DNA of 64,000 bases from Frigoribacterium sp. CFBP 13712 (GCF_014842255.1 NZ_JACYVH010000004.1:160399-224398); one strand, 5' to 3'. Positions 6,909 through 15,824 are shown, numbered from the stretch's first letter. The notes: generated by a model from the letters alone, not told the origin. A program made the numbers and translations.

Positions 6909-7835
6909 TTATTTGAGACCGCCGGCCCCCAGGCCGCTGCGCCAGAAGCGCTGCAGGCTGAGGAACGCGATCAGCAGGGGGATGATCGAGACGAACGCCC
7001 CCACGAGCACCAGGGTGCGGAGCTCGGGGTACTGGCTGACGTTGGAGTTCCAGGTGTAGAGACCGAGGGTCACCGGGAACAGCTCCTGCGAGCGCAGCAT
7101 CACGAGGGGCAGGAAGAAGTTGTTCCAGATCGCGACGAACTGGAACAGGAACACGGTCACGAGGGCCGGCGACATGAGTCGGATCGCGACGGTGAAGAAG
7201 GTGCGGAGCTCGCTCGAGCCGTCGATGCGGGCGGCCTCCACGATCTCGTCGGGCACGCTGGACGCCGCGTAGATGCGGCTCAGGTAGACGCCGAACGGGC
7301 TGACGATGCTCGGCAGGAACACCGCCCAGAACGTGTCGGTCAGCTGCACCTCGCTGAAGATCAGGAACAGCGGGAGCGCCAGGGCCGTCGCCGGCACGAG
7401 CACGCCGCCCAGGAAGATGTTGAACAGCGCCTCGCGACCACGGAACCGGTACTTCGCCAGCGCGTAGCCGCACATCGCCGAGAGGATCGTGCCGAGACCG
7501 CCGGCGACCGTCGCGTAGACGATGCTGTTGACCATCCACCGCGGGAAGATGCCGTCGTTGTAGGTGAAGAGCTGCGCGATGTTGCCCGCGAAGTCCTGCA
7601 GCGACGTGGGCGAGAACCACAGCGCGGCGCTGGTGTTGAAGTTGTCGAGCGTCTTGGTCGACGAGACCAGCAGCCAGAAGATCGGGATCAGGAAGTAGAG
7701 CGTGAACGCGCCCATGATGATCATCGCGGCGGAGCGCGACATGACGCTCTCGCGGGGGCCGCGACCACGCTGGCGGGCGGGGGTCGTCTTGTCGTCGAAC
7801 GACTCGGCGGGACGGATGGGGGCGTCGACGGTCAC
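6909..7835 (-). CDS. carbohydrate ABC transporter permease (MalG-like)
   Basis: The protein has 308 residues from a GTG at 7835 whose last two bases are part of the preceding gene's stop (GTGA overlap), so translation is coupled. It has six predicted membrane helices, starting at about residue 35. The EAA loop, EAARIDGSSELRTFFTVAIRLMSPAL, places it in the MalG/CUT1 group of inner-membrane permeases. It forms the translocation pore with the permease encoded just upstream. Reading further upstream in this frame to 8324 is only a shadow of the neighbouring gene. Confidence 0.94.
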   Translation of the reverse strand: MTVDAPIRPAESFDDKTTPARQRGRGPRESVMSRSAAMIIMGAFTLYFLIPIFWLLVSSTKTLDNFNTSAALWFSPTSLQDFAGNIAQLFTYNDGIFPRWMVNSIVYATVAGGLGTILSAMCGYALAKYRFRGREALFNIFLGGVLVPATALALPLFLIFSEVQLTDTFWAVFLPSIVSPFGVYLSRIYAASSVPDEIVEAARIDGSSELRTFFTVAIRLMSPALVTVFLFQFVAIWNNFFLPLVMLRSQELFPVTLGLYTWNSNVSQYPELRTLVLVGAFVSIIPLLIAFLSLQRFWRSGLGAGGLK

Positions 7836-8788
7836 TGGTCGGCCTTCCGCTGGGTCAACCGGAGGAATCCGATCGAGAGGATGAACGTGGCGACCGCGAG
7901 GACGACGCTGAACGCGGCCGCGAGGTTGAAGTTGGGCACCGACGACGTCGAGTAGACGAGCATGTTCGGCGTGAACGTCGACGAGATGGTCGACGTGAAC
8001 TGGCGGAACACGAGCGGCTCGGTGAGCAGCTGCAGGGTGCCGATCACGGAGAAGACGGCGGTGAGCACGATGGCCGGGATCACCAGCGGGATCTTGATGG
8101 CGACGGCGATGCGGAACTGCGACGCCCCGTCGAGCCGTGCGGCCTCGTAGATCTCGGTGGGGATCGCGAGCAGCGACGAGTAGATGATCAGCATGTTGTA
8201 GCCGACGAACACCCAGGTGACGACGTTCGCGATGGCCCAGAGGACGGTGCCGCCGTCGAGCAGCCCGATGTTCGAGGTGACCGCCGAGAACGGCGACAGG
8301 CTCGGCGAGTACAGGTAGCCCCACATGATCGCGGCGATGACGCCGGGCACGGCGTACGGCGCGAAGAACGCGAGTCGGAAGAAGCGCTTGCCGCGGAGGA
8401 GGGGCGAGTCGAGCAGCAGGGCGAACAGCAGCGCGAGGAACAGCATCACGGGCACCTGCACGATGCCGAACATCAGCACCCGGAGGATGGACGCCCAGAA
8501 CTCGGTGCTCTGGAACACCAGCGCGTACTGGGTCAGACCGCCGAAGACCTGCGTCGGGGCCCCGAAGGTGCCCTCGCGCTCGATCTTCTGCAGCGACTGG
8601 TACACGGCGTAGAGGATCGGCGTCAGGTAGAACGCGGCGAACAGCACCCCGAAGGGCAGGACGAAGATCGCGATCGCCTTGCGGTAGCGGAAGCCGCGGC
8701 GGGGCGCGGTCCTCTGCTTCGGCGCGGATCCGCGCCGTGGGATGTCGGCGGCTCGCGGGTCTCGCGGGCGGGCGGGGGTGACGGTCAT
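7832..8788 (-). CDS. carbohydrate ABC transporter permease (MalF-like)
   Basis: The protein has 318 residues from the ATG at 8788, which overlaps the beta-galactosidase stop as ATGA and is preceded by GGAAGG. A basic cytoplasmic N-terminus (about 1-40) precedes six membrane segments. The EAA motif, IYEAARLDGASQFRIAVAIKIPLV, marks the cytoplasmic loop that contacts the ATPase. It pairs with the MalG-like permease that follows. With the downstream binding protein it makes a CUT1 importer. The start is firm from the overlap and ribosome site. Confidence 0.94.
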   Translation of the reverse strand: MTVTPARPRDPRAADIPRRGSAPKQRTAPRRGFRYRKAIAIFVLPFGVLFAAFYLTPILYAVYQSLQKIEREGTFGAPTQVFGGLTQYALVFQSTEFWASILRVLMFGIVQVPVMLFLALLFALLLDSPLLRGKRFFRLAFFAPYAVPGVIAAIMWGYLYSPSLSPFSAVTSNIGLLDGGTVLWAIANVVTWVFVGYNMLIIYSSLLAIPTEIYEAARLDGASQFRIAVAIKIPLVIPAIVLTAVFSVIGTLQLLTEPLVFRQFTSTISSTFTPNMLVYSTSSVPNFNLAAAFSVVLAVATFILSIGFLRLTQRKADQ

Positions 8789-10827
8789 GATGCCTTCCGG
8801 TCCTGACGGATGATGTGCGAGCCGCCCGCGGCGAGCTCGATGCGCCCCGCCACGTTCTGCTCGGAGACGAGGTCGTAGCCGGCGAAGTCGTGGGCGACGG
8901 TCTCGTCGGAGTGGTTCAGCACGAAGACCCACTCGTGCTGCTCGCCGACCCGGCGGACGATCTCGACACCGGGGTGGCCGGCTGCCTCGCTGCGGGCGGG
9001 AACACCGGCCTCGTCGACGACCCGGGCGACGAGATCGCCGAGGGCCTCGGCGTCGAGCACGGTCGAGACGTACCAGCCGAGACCGCGGCCGTGGGTGTTG
9101 CGGGTGACGGCCGGGCGCCCGGCGAGGGTGCCCGAGGCGTACTCGACGACGGCCTCGGCGCCGACGAGCTCGACGGGCTCGGACCAGAGGCTGCCCGTGG
9201 CGCCCGGCAGACCGCCGGCGAGCTCGACGGTGCCGCCGACCGGCAGCGGGGCGAACTCGTCGACCCTGACCCCGAGCATCTCGCGGAACGCACCCGGGTA
9301 GCCGCCCGGACGGACCCCGTCGGTCTCGTCGACGATGCCGCTGAAGAACGTCACGAGGGCCGACCCGCCGTCGGCGACGAACGCGTCGACGACGGCCGCG
9401 TGCTCGTCGCGCACCAGGTAGAGGCTCGGCACGACCACGAGCGAGTAGCCGTCGAGCGGGGCGCCCGGCGCGACGACGTCGACCGTGACGCCGAGATCCC
9501 AGAGCGCGCCGTAGAGGCGGTGCACCTGCTCGATGTACGAGAAGTCGGCCGTGGGGTGCGCCTCGAGGTCGGCGGCCCACCAGTTCTCCCAGCTGAAGAC
9601 GAGGGCGACGTCGGCGACGACGCGCGAGCCGCGCAGCTCGCCGAGGCGACCGGCCAGGGCGCCGAGACGCACCGACTCGTCCCAGATGCGCGACGACGTG
9701 CCGGCGTGCGGCAGCAGCGCGGAGTGGAACTTCTCGGTGCCCTTGACGGAGGCGCGCCACTGGAAGAAGCAGATGCCGTCGGCGCCGCGGGCGACATGGG
9801 AGGCGGTGTTCCGGAGCATCTCGCCCGGTGCCTTCGCGAGGTTGCGGGGCTGCCAGTTCACGGCGCCCGTCGAGTGCTCCATGAGGATCCACGGGGCGCC
9901 TCCGGCGAGACCGCGGGTCGTGTCGGCGGCGAAGGCCAGCTCGACGACGGGGCGCTCGAGGCGGTGGTCGAGGTAGTGGTCGTTGGCGATGACGGCCATG
10001 TCGCCTGCCCAGCTCCAGTAGTCCTGGTTCTTGATGTGGGCGGCGACCATGAAGTTCGTCGTGATCGGCACGGCGCTGACGGCCTCGATGACGGCGGCCT
10101 CGGCGCGGTAGTGCTCGAGCAGCGTGTCGGAGCTGAAGCGCTGGAAGTCGATGGTCTGCGCCGGATTGACGAACGACAGGGTCGCCCGTGGGGGCAGCAC
10201 CTCGGCGAACGCCGAGTAGCGCTGGCTCCAGAAGGCCGTGCCCCAGGCGGTGTTGAGGGCGTCGACGCTGCTGTAGCGCGCCTCCAGCCAGGCTCGGAAA
10301 GCTCGGGCCGACTCGTCGCAGTAGCAGAGGGCGTTGTGGCAGCCGAGCTCGTTCGACACGTGCCAGAGCTTCACGGCGGGGTGCCGACCGTAGCGCTCGG
10401 CGGTCGCGCGGACGAGCTGGAGGGCGCGCTCACGGAAGACGGGCGAGCTCGGGCAGTAGGCCTGACGGCCGCCGGGCCACCGCGGCGTGCCGTCCGCGGC
10501 CTGGGGCAGCACCTCGGGGTGGCGGGTGGTCAGCCACGGCGGCGGCGACGAGGTGCCGGTGCCGAGGTTGACCCCGATGCCCGCGGCATGCAGCAGCTCG
10601 ATGACGGCGTCGAGGTCGTCGAAGCGGAAGCGGCCGGGCTCGGGCTCGACGTGCGACCAGCCGAAGATGTTGATGGCGACCAGGTTGACCCCGGCCTCGC
10701 GCATCAGGGCGACGTCGTCGACCCAGGTCTCGGGCGACCACTGCTCGGGGTTGTAGTCGCAGCCGAAGACGAGACCGTCGAGCCCGAGATCGAGCGCGGT
10801 CTGCTGCGGGAGGGTCTGGGTGAGCAC
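8785..10827 (-). CDS. GH42 beta-galactosidase
   Basis: The 680-residue protein from a GTG at 10827 is a cytoplasmic family-42 glycoside hydrolase with no signal peptide. The start FGCDYNPEQW is typical. The acid/base Glu is residue 160 in LWHVSNELG and the nucleophile Glu is residue 317 in ILMEHSTGAVNW. Cys125, Cys163, Cys168 and Cys170 match the zinc-binding cysteines seen in many GH42 enzymes. It would cleave imported beta-galactosides to galactose. It is the first gene of the operon and overlaps the permease gene by ATGA. Transcription starts at a TTGACA/TTTACT promoter covered by LacI-type operators. A reading up to 10938 runs into the operator region and is not credible. Confidence 0.95.
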   Translation of the reverse strand: MLTQTLPQQTALDLGLDGLVFGCDYNPEQWSPETWVDDVALMREAGVNLVAINIFGWSHVEPEPGRFRFDDLDAVIELLHAAGIGVNLGTGTSSPPPWLTTRHPEVLPQAADGTPRWPGGRQAYCPSSPVFRERALQLVRATAERYGRHPAVKLWHVSNELGCHNALCYCDESARAFRAWLEARYSSVDALNTAWGTAFWSQRYSAFAEVLPPRATLSFVNPAQTIDFQRFSSDTLLEHYRAEAAVIEAVSAVPITTNFMVAAHIKNQDYWSWAGDMAVIANDHYLDHRLERPVVELAFAADTTRGLAGGAPWILMEHSTGAVNWQPRNLAKAPGEMLRNTASHVARGADGICFFQWRASVKGTEKFHSALLPHAGTSSRIWDESVRLGALAGRLGELRGSRVVADVALVFSWENWWAADLEAHPTADFSYIEQVHRLYGALWDLGVTVDVVAPGAPLDGYSLVVVPSLYLVRDEHAAVVDAFVADGGSALVTFFSGIVDETDGVRPGGYPGAFREMLGVRVDEFAPLPVGGTVELAGGLPGATGSLWSEPVELVGAEAVVEYASGTLAGRPAVTRNTHGRGLGWYVSTVLDAEALGDLVARVVDEAGVPARSEAAGHPGVEIVRRVGEQHEWVFVLNHSDETVAHDFAGYDLVSEQNVAGRIELAAGGSHIIRQDRKAS

Positions 10828-10886
10828 GGGGCCTCGGCTTCGTCGGCGGGCGATCCCCCACCGACTCGAGGCCGGAGCCCTTCGTC

Positions 10887-10923
10887 TGTGAAGGTTCACA
10901 CATGATGTCTGTGATCGTTCCCA
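10887..10923. promoter_or_regulatory. LacI-type operators O2 and O3
   Basis: TGTGAAGGTTCACA (10887-10900) has perfect 6-bp arms. TGTGATCGTTCCCA (10910-10923) matches the general LacI/GalR consensus TGTGAACGTTCACA at 12 of 14 positions and has the typical CG centre. They are candidate secondary sites for the divergent repressor, in the untranslated leader of the GH42 operon. Confidence 0.65.
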
Positions 10924-10956
10924 CATTCGCGACGGCAAGACCGCGGCGACAATTTC

Positions 10957-11001
10957 TGGGAAGGTTCACAGAGTAAAGCCCACCCATCGCGGATTTGTCA
11001 A
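10957..11001 (-). promoter_or_regulatory. promoter of the GH42-ABC operon with operator O1
   Basis: On the minus strand, -35 TTGACA (10996-11001) and -10 TTTACT (10972-10977) are 18 bp apart. The operator TGGGAAGGTTCACA (10957-10970) covers the expected transcription start, a classical repression position. The leader to the GTG at 10827 is about 135 nt. Confidence 0.7.
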
Positions 11002-11067
11002 CATCACTCACGTTCTCCTTCGTCCACAACCGCTCGTTCCGGCCTCACGACCCCTCTCAGGCTCAGC

Positions 11068-11080
11068 TAAGGTGACTCCC
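11068..11080 (+). promoter_or_regulatory. leaderless -10 of the lacI-type gene
   Basis: TAAGGT (11068-11073) is followed by 7 nt and then the ATG at 11081, the TANNNT-N7-ATG pattern of leaderless actinobacterial mRNAs. The same bases could also serve as a weak ribosome site, so this is tentative. Confidence 0.45.
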
Positions 11081-12103
11081 ATGTCCGGTCCGAGATCCCC
11101 GAGACGCCGGGCCACGATCCACGACGTGGCGGCCGAGGCGGGCATCTCGCGCGGCACCGTCTCGCGGGTGCTGAACAACGAGCCGTACGTGTCGGCGCAG
11201 GCGCGCGAGGCCGTCGAGGCGGCCGTGGCGAAGGTCGGCTACGTGCGCAACGCGGCGGCCCGCAACCTCGTCACGCAGCGCTCGCGGGCGATCGCGCTGA
11301 TCGTGCACGAGCCGCACTCGGTCGTGCTCGACGATCCCAACATCGGCAACATCCTGATCGGCACGAACGCCGTCCTGTCGCAGGCCGACCACCAGCTCGT
11401 CACCCTGATGATCGACTCGCAGCGCGACAGCGACCGGGTCATCGAGTACCTCCGCGGCGGCTTCGTCGACGGGGCGATCATCCTGTCGGCCCGTACGGGC
11501 GACCCGATCTCCGAGGCGGTCGCCGAGCTGCGCCTCCCCGCGTCGTTCGTCGGCCACCCGCCCGACGCCCCCGACATCCCGTTCATCGGCATCGACAACC
11601 GCGCCGCGGCCGAGGCGATCGTCCGCCGCCTGGTCGACACCGGTCGGCGACGCATCGGCATGCTCGCGTCCGGGCTCGACCGCGACTCGGGCGAAGACCG
11701 CCTCGCCGGGTTCCGCACGGCGCTCGGAGACCTGTTCGACCCCGACCTCGTCGTCCGCAACCCGTTCTACAGCTACACGGCCGGGGTCGACGGCATGTCC
11801 GAGCTGCTGCGCCGCGACCCCACTGTCGACGGAGTCTTCGCGGCGTCCGACGCCGTCGCCGCCGGGGCCCTCGACGTGCTGCACCGCCGCGGCATCGAGG
11901 TGCCCGCGCAGGTCGGCATCGTCGGCTTCGACGACAGCTCGTGGGCCCTCCGCTGCACCCCGGCCCTCTCGACCGTGCGCCAGCCCGCCGAAGACCTCGG
12001 CCGCCGCGCAGCCCAGCAGGTGCTCGACCAGCTGGGCGGCGCCGACCTGCCCACCACGGGCGTGCTGCTCCCCACCGACATCATGTGGCGCGACAGCGCC
12101 TGA
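11081..12103 (+). CDS. LacI-family transcriptional repressor
   Basis: The 340-residue protein has an N-terminal LacI helix-turn-helix (about 9-32, ATIHDVAAEAGISRGTVSRVLNN) and hinge, followed by a periplasmic-binding-like sensor domain to the C-terminus (GIVGFDDSSWA near residue 285). It is divergent from the GH42-ABC operon and is almost certainly its repressor, induced by a galactoside. Three TGTGAA..TTCACA-like sites lie in the shared 253-bp region. I prefer the ATG at 11081 to a GTG at 11072. The 3' end is odd: its last codons form the first unit of a 26-bp tandem repeat that continues past the stop. Confidence 0.93.
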   Translation: MSGPRSPRRRATIHDVAAEAGISRGTVSRVLNNEPYVSAQAREAVEAAVAKVGYVRNAAARNLVTQRSRAIALIVHEPHSVVLDDPNIGNILIGTNAVLSQADHQLVTLMIDSQRDSDRVIEYLRGGFVDGAIILSARTGDPISEAVAELRLPASFVGHPPDAPDIPFIGIDNRAAAEAIVRRLVDTGRRRIGMLASGLDRDSGEDRLAGFRTALGDLFDPDLVVRNPFYSYTAGVDGMSELLRRDPTVDGVFAASDAVAAGALDVLHRRGIEVPAQVGIVGFDDSSWALRCTPALSTVRQPAEDLGRRAAQQVLDQLGGADLPTTGVLLPTDIMWRDSA

Positions 12104-12207
12104 CAGGCACAGCGCGCGACAGCGCCTGATGGGTACTGTGCGCGACAGCGCCTAGTCGAGCACAGCGCGCGACAGCGGCTGACAGGCACAGCGCGCGACA
12201 GCGGCCG
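12089..12207. repeat. 26-bp minisatellite at the 3' end of the lacI-type gene
   Basis: The core CGCGACAGCG recurs at 12089, 12115, 12141, 12168 and 12194, a period of 26-27 bp. Fuller units read like CAGGCACAGCGCGCGACAGC. The first unit includes the LacI stop codon; the remainder is non-coding. The second, fourth and fifth units are the most alike. Confidence 0.8.
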
Positions 12208-12318
12208 TGGTGGTGTGCAAATCCCGACAGAATCGGCCGAAATGATGGCGTTGAGCCGCCAAAAAGGCATCTGAGCAGTGTCTTTGTCGGGTTTGGCACA
12301 CCCGGCCGGGCATGCGCG

Positions 12319-12523
12319 GTCGGGTTCGGCACGCCGAGGAGGCGCGGCGAAGTCCTCGAGACAGCCGGCAGTCGGGTTCGGTACCAAGGAAGCGCGGGCG
12401 AAGTCCCCCAGACAGCCGGCAGTCGGGTTCGGTACCAAGGAGGCGCGGGCGAAGTCCCCCAGACAGCCGGCAGTCGGGTTCGGTACGTAGGAGGCGCGGG
12501 CGAAGTCCCCGAGACAGCCAGCG
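12319..12523. repeat. 51-52 bp tandem array with the dispersed word in each unit
   Basis: Units begin with GTCGGGTTCGG at 12319, 12371, 12422 and 12473 and each contains a GGAGGCGCGG-type word (12335, 12388, 12438, 12490; the second has one change) followed by GCGAAGTCC and AGACAGCCGGCA. Units 2 and 3 are almost identical. A degenerate half unit precedes the array (12287) and another follows (from about 12524). Confidence 0.85.
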
Positions 12524-12592
12524 GGCGGGATCGGCAGACGTGCCCGGGTTCTGCAGCCGCGCCTCCGAGTCCGGAGGGCGCACGGCCTGGCC

Positions 12593-12609
12593 GACCCGCG
12601 CCTCCTGGG
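12593..12609 (-). repeat. exact dispersed word
   Basis: GACCCGCGCCTCCTGGG, about 90 bp before the HAD gene; a truncated relative, CCGCGCCTCCGAG, lies at 12558. Confidence 0.75.
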
Positions 12610-12698
12610 CGGCGGAGACGGTCTCGCAGGCCCCGCGCCCGCGCGCGAGCCCGCACCCGATCGGAACGCGATGCGTGCAGCGGGTGCAAGGTTGTCCG

Positions 12699-13421
12699 AT
12701 GACGTCCACACCGCACGACTCCCCCGACACCGCCGACTCCCCCGACACCGCAGTGCTCTTCGACATCGACGGCACCCTCGTCGACTCCAACTACGCGCAT
12801 GTCGACGCCTGGTCGCGGGCCTTCGCCGAGGTCGGTCACCCGGTGGACAGCTGGCGGATCCACGGCTCGATCGGCAAGGACTCGTCGCTGCTGATCTCCG
12901 GTCTGATCGGGGACGATGCCGACGACGACCTCGTCGAGAAGGTGAAGGACGCCCACACCCGCTTCTACGACGAGCACCTCGGCGACGGCGGCGACCTGCA
13001 CGTCCTCGACCGCGCGACCGACCTCCTCGAGGCGCTCGCCGGCCGCGGTCACTCGGTGGTTCTCGCGACGAGCGCACCCGAGAACGAGTTGAAAGCGCTG
13101 CGCTCCTTGCTGCAGATCGAAGACGCCCTCTGGGCCGTCACCTCGAGCGAAGACGTCGAGACCGCCAAACCCGACCCGGGCATCGTCGAGGTCGCCCTCG
13201 AGAAGGCGGGCGTGCCAACCGCGCAGGCGATCATGGTCGGCGACGCGGTGTGGGACGTCGCGGCGGCCCACCGCGCCGGCGTCCGCTGCATCGGTGTGCT
13301 GAGCGGCGGATTCTCGCGCGACGAGCTCGTCGAGGCGGGTGCCGACGAGGTCTACGACGACGTCGCCGATCTGCTCGACTCGCTCGACACCAGCCTGATC
13401 GGCCGACTCGGCCGCGAGTAG
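12699..13421 (+). CDS. HAD-superfamily hydrolase (phosphoglycolate phosphatase-like)
   Basis: The 240-residue protein has HAD motif I LFDIDGTLVDS (nucleophile Asp22 and Asp24), an alpha-helical cap (about 35-95), motif II VLATSAPE, motif III with Lys in TAKPDPGI, and motif IV MVGDAVWDVAAA. The layout and length fit the phosphoglycolate/beta-phosphoglucomutase branch, which dephosphorylates small sugar phosphates; the substrate cannot be read from sequence. Residues 5-17 contain a short duplicated SPDTAD-SPDTAV. I start at the ATG at 12699; CAAGGT lies 6 nt before it and could be a weak leaderless -10. A longer reading upstream only translates the tandem repeat. Confidence 0.9.
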   Translation: MTSTPHDSPDTADSPDTAVLFDIDGTLVDSNYAHVDAWSRAFAEVGHPVDSWRIHGSIGKDSSLLISGLIGDDADDDLVEKVKDAHTRFYDEHLGDGGDLHVLDRATDLLEALAGRGHSVVLATSAPENELKALRSLLQIEDALWAVTSSEDVETAKPDPGIVEVALEKAGVPTAQAIMVGDAVWDVAAAHRAGVRCIGVLSGGFSRDELVEAGADEVYDDVADLLDSLDTSLIGRLGRE

Positions 13422-13446
13422 TCCGCGGACGCCGCGCACACGACGA

Positions 13447-13488
13447 AGTGGACGAGACGCCGCCGTGTCGCACGGTGTCTCGTCCACT
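13447..13488. terminator. bidirectional terminator hairpin
   Basis: Two 16-bp arms (13447-13462 and 13473-13488, starting AGTGGACGAGACGCCG) pair with one G-U mismatch and a 10-nt loop. It lies between convergent genes ending at 13421 and 13548. From about 13503 to 13547 simple GCGCTGCGC-type sequence follows. Confidence 0.75.
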
Positions 13489-13547
13489 CGGAGGTACGCG
13501 CTGGGCGCTCGTCGCGACGCGCTGCGCTACGCGCTGCGCGCTGCGCG

Positions 13548-15554
13548 CTACAGCTGCGACCCCAGGTCCCCGTTCGCCGAGGCGAGCTGCTGCTGCTGCT
13601 GGCGACGACGGCGGGCCACGAGCACGGCGCCCGAGGCGACGAGCATCAGGGCGAGCAACAGAGCCGGCAGCGCCTCCGACCCGGTGAAGGCGAGCGGTCC
13701 GGAGCCGGCCGTGCCCGCACCACCCGCGCCGCCCGCGCTGCCGTCATCCGCGCCCGGCACGACGCCGGCGGGGTCGGTCGGCGTCGCCGACGGGTCGCCC
13801 GGTGCCGGGGTCGCCGACGGGGCCGCCGTCGGGGCCGGCACGACCGCTCCGTCGACGACCGCGACGACCGTGCTCAGGAAGAGGCCCGACTGCACGCCGG
13901 TCAGGGTGACCGTCGCGGTCCCCGCCTCGGCGGGAGCCGTCGCGCTGACCGTCACGGTGCCGTCGACCACGTCGACCAGCCCGAGGTCGACCGGGTCGCT
14001 GCCGTCACCCGCGTCGAGCACTGCCCGCACCTGACGGTCGCCGCCCAGCCCTGCGGCCGAGACCGTGAACTCGCTGTCGGGCGCCACCTCGGTCGGACCC
14101 GAGATCGTCGCGTCGGCGCTCAGTCCGTCGAGGTCGCGGTCGAGCTCGAGGGCGTTCGCGATGGTGAAGAAGTTGTCGGTCTGGTCGATCAGGCCGACCA
14201 CGTTGCCGGCGCCGGGGCCGTAGCCCGCGACCCGCAGCTGCGATCCGGTGTGCTGCTGCGATCCGCCGGCCGCGGCCGTGCCGTAGGCGATCTTCATCGT
14301 CGTGCCGTCGACCGTGGTCAGCGCGGTGCTGAGCGTCGCGGGCGGCGTGCTGTCGACGATCTGGCTGGTGTGCGCGTGGTCCGCCGTGACGATGACCATC
14401 GTGTCGCCGTCGGCGATCGCGAAGTCGAGCGCGGCCCGCACGGCCTCGTCGAGGTCGAGCACCTCGCCGATCTGACCGCAGGCGTCGGCGCTGTGGTCGC
14501 GCTTGTCGATCGAGGCGCCTTCGACCTGCAGGAAGAAGCCCTCGTCGCCGGTGTCGAGCAGGTCGATCGACTTCTCGGTGAGCGAGCGCAGCGAGAGGTC
14601 GGTCGAGAGGCGCTGGGGGTTCGGCGTGCAGGTCTGCGGTGCGAGGTCGGCGCCGCCGACGGTCGCGGTCGTGGCGGCGAAGCGCGTCGGGAAGTTGCCG
14701 TCGGTGAACGTGCCGAGCACCGGGGCCGTCTGGTCGGCGGCGGCCAGGGCGCCGAGACCCGCGGCGTCGCGGACGATCTGGTAGCCGCGGTCGGCCGCCT
14801 GGTCGAACAGGGTCTCGCCCTGCCACTGACCGGCACGGGCGGTCTGCGTGAACGACGCCGCGCCTCCTCCGAGGGTGACGTCGGCCCGGGTGCCGATGAT
14901 CTGCTCGCTGATCGAGCCGAGACCGCCCTGGTCGAGGGCGTCGGCGCCGCACTGGGTCACCGAGTCGGGGCCGTAGCAGCTCCGCGCGGCGACGTGGGCG
15001 GCCTGCACGGCCGGGGTCGCGTCCTGCAGCTCGGCCGTCGACACGTTGCCGGTCTTCTTGCCGTTCGCCTTGGCGATCTCGAGCAGGGTGTCCTGCGGGA
15101 CACCGTCGATGTCGACCGAGATCGCGTTGTCGTACGTCTTCGTGCCGGTGGCCCAGGCCGAACCGGTCGCGGCGGAGTCGGGCACGTAGTCCGGCTTCCC
15201 CTTGTTCGCGCCGTCGCGGTACAGCGAGTAGGTCGTGTACTGGCCGGTCAGCGGCAGGGCGTCGATGCCGGGCAGCTGCCCGCCGGCGCCGTAGGCGTAG
15301 TTGCGAGCCGAGGTGATCTCGGAGTCGCCCATGCCGTCGCCGATCAGCAGGATGACGTTCTTCGCCGGTCCGCCCTTCACGGAGTCGAGCAGCACCTGCG
15401 TGCTGTCGTCGATGCTGCGGGCGGCGCCGCCGTTCTCGGCGACCTCGGCGGGCGTCGCGGCGGACGCCACGGTGGGGACGAGGGCCAAGGAGGCGCTGAT
15501 CGCCACCGCCCCCGTGATGAGGGCCGCGCGGCGGCGGCGGGTCGTGGGGGTCAC
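13548..15554 (-). CDS. secreted alkaline phosphatase with LAxTG wall-anchor signal
   Basis: The 668-residue protein from a GTG at 15554 has a strong AGGAG site. A signal peptide (about 1-32) has an arginine run followed by a hydrophobic core, possibly Tat-type. The catalytic domain shows [11 protein letters not shown] (metal Asp73), [12 protein letters not shown] (nucleophile Ser127), DHSADACG and TADHAHTSQ, the PhoA-type metal and phosphate ligands. It would release phosphate from organic phosphates outside the cell. After a C-terminal Ig-like segment and a Pro/Ala/Thr linker comes LAFTG (about 621-625), a hydrophobic helix and an arginine cluster, which is a sortase-E-like anchor. A Gln5 run and a polar tail follow. 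Its 3' neighbour is convergent with a hairpin between. Confidence 0.93.
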   Translation of the reverse strand: MTPTTRRRRAALITGAVAISASLALVPTVASAATPAEVAENGGAARSIDDSTQVLLDSVKGGPAKNVILLIGDGMGDSEITSARNYAYGAGGQLPGIDALPLTGQYTTYSLYRDGANKGKPDYVPDSAATGSAWATGTKTYDNAISVDIDGVPQDTLLEIAKANGKKTGNVSTAELQDATPAVQAAHVAARSCYGPDSVTQCGADALDQGGLGSISEQIIGTRADVTLGGGAASFTQTARAGQWQGETLFDQAADRGYQIVRDAAGLGALAAADQTAPVLGTFTDGNFPTRFAATTATVGGADLAPQTCTPNPQRLSTDLSLRSLTEKSIDLLDTGDEGFFLQVEGASIDKRDHSADACGQIGEVLDLDEAVRAALDFAIADGDTMVIVTADHAHTSQIVDSTPPATLSTALTTVDGTTMKIAYGTAAAGGSQQHTGSQLRVAGYGPGAGNVVGLIDQTDNFFTIANALELDRDLDGLSADATISGPTEVAPDSEFTVSAAGLGGDRQVRAVLDAGDGSDPVDLGLVDVVDGTVTVSATAPAEAGTATVTLTGVQSGLFLSTVVAVVDGAVVPAPTAAPSATPAPGDPSATPTDPAGVVPGADDGSAGGAGGAGTAGSGPLAFTGSEALPALLLALMLVASGAVLVARRRRQQQQQLASANGDLGSQL

Positions 15555-15761
15555 TTCGTGCTCCTGCTCCAGGTGATCGACGGTGCGGGTCCACCCCTGA
15601 TCGGGGGACCGCATCAGTCGACCGGTCCGCCGATAACACCGCGTGTCGTCCGGGTGTCCGACAGGTGTCGGGCCACGGAACGCACTGCGCGCGCCGCAGA
15701 CTTGCGCCATCTGCACCGATCGCGGCGGGGACCCGGGCGGAGCGATTATCGTGGCTCCTCG

Positions 15762-15824
15762 ATGACCGACACCGCGCCTCCTCGACTCGAGACCGCCGTC
15801 GTCCGTCCGCAGGGCGTGTCGTGA
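15762..15824 (+). CDS. 20-codon leader ORF coupled to the MFS gene
   Basis: An ATG at 15762 opens a 20-residue frame ([10 protein letters not shown]...) that ends with a TGA overlapping the MFS start as GTGA. GATTAT (about 15743-15748) lies just upstream as a possible -10, and no ribosome site precedes the ATG. The ORF contains a variant of the dispersed word. The arrangement suggests translational coupling or a regulatory leader peptide; it may instead be the remnant of a lost upstream gene. No homology was recognised. Confidence 0.35.
   Translation: MTDTAPPRLETAVVRPQGVS

Larger units (their letters stand above)
12104..12698. other. 595-bp gene-free repeat region
   Basis: No gene is supported here. 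It holds the 26-bp minisatellite, about 80 bp of lower-GC sequence (12212-12290), the 51-bp tandem array with embedded dispersed words, and a further exact word at 12593-12609. Long open frames on both strands merely follow the 51-bp (17-codon) periodicity. Confidence 0.7.

Noticed and set aside
12319-12523. CRISPR array
   Set aside because: Units are contiguous 51-bp repeats with no unique spacers, and no cas genes are present.
11773-13077. Minus-strand protein with 17-residue repeats (PTAGCLGDFARAS type)
   Set aside because: The repeat comes from the 51-bp DNA array; the frame runs antisense through lacI and the HAD gene and has no start signals.
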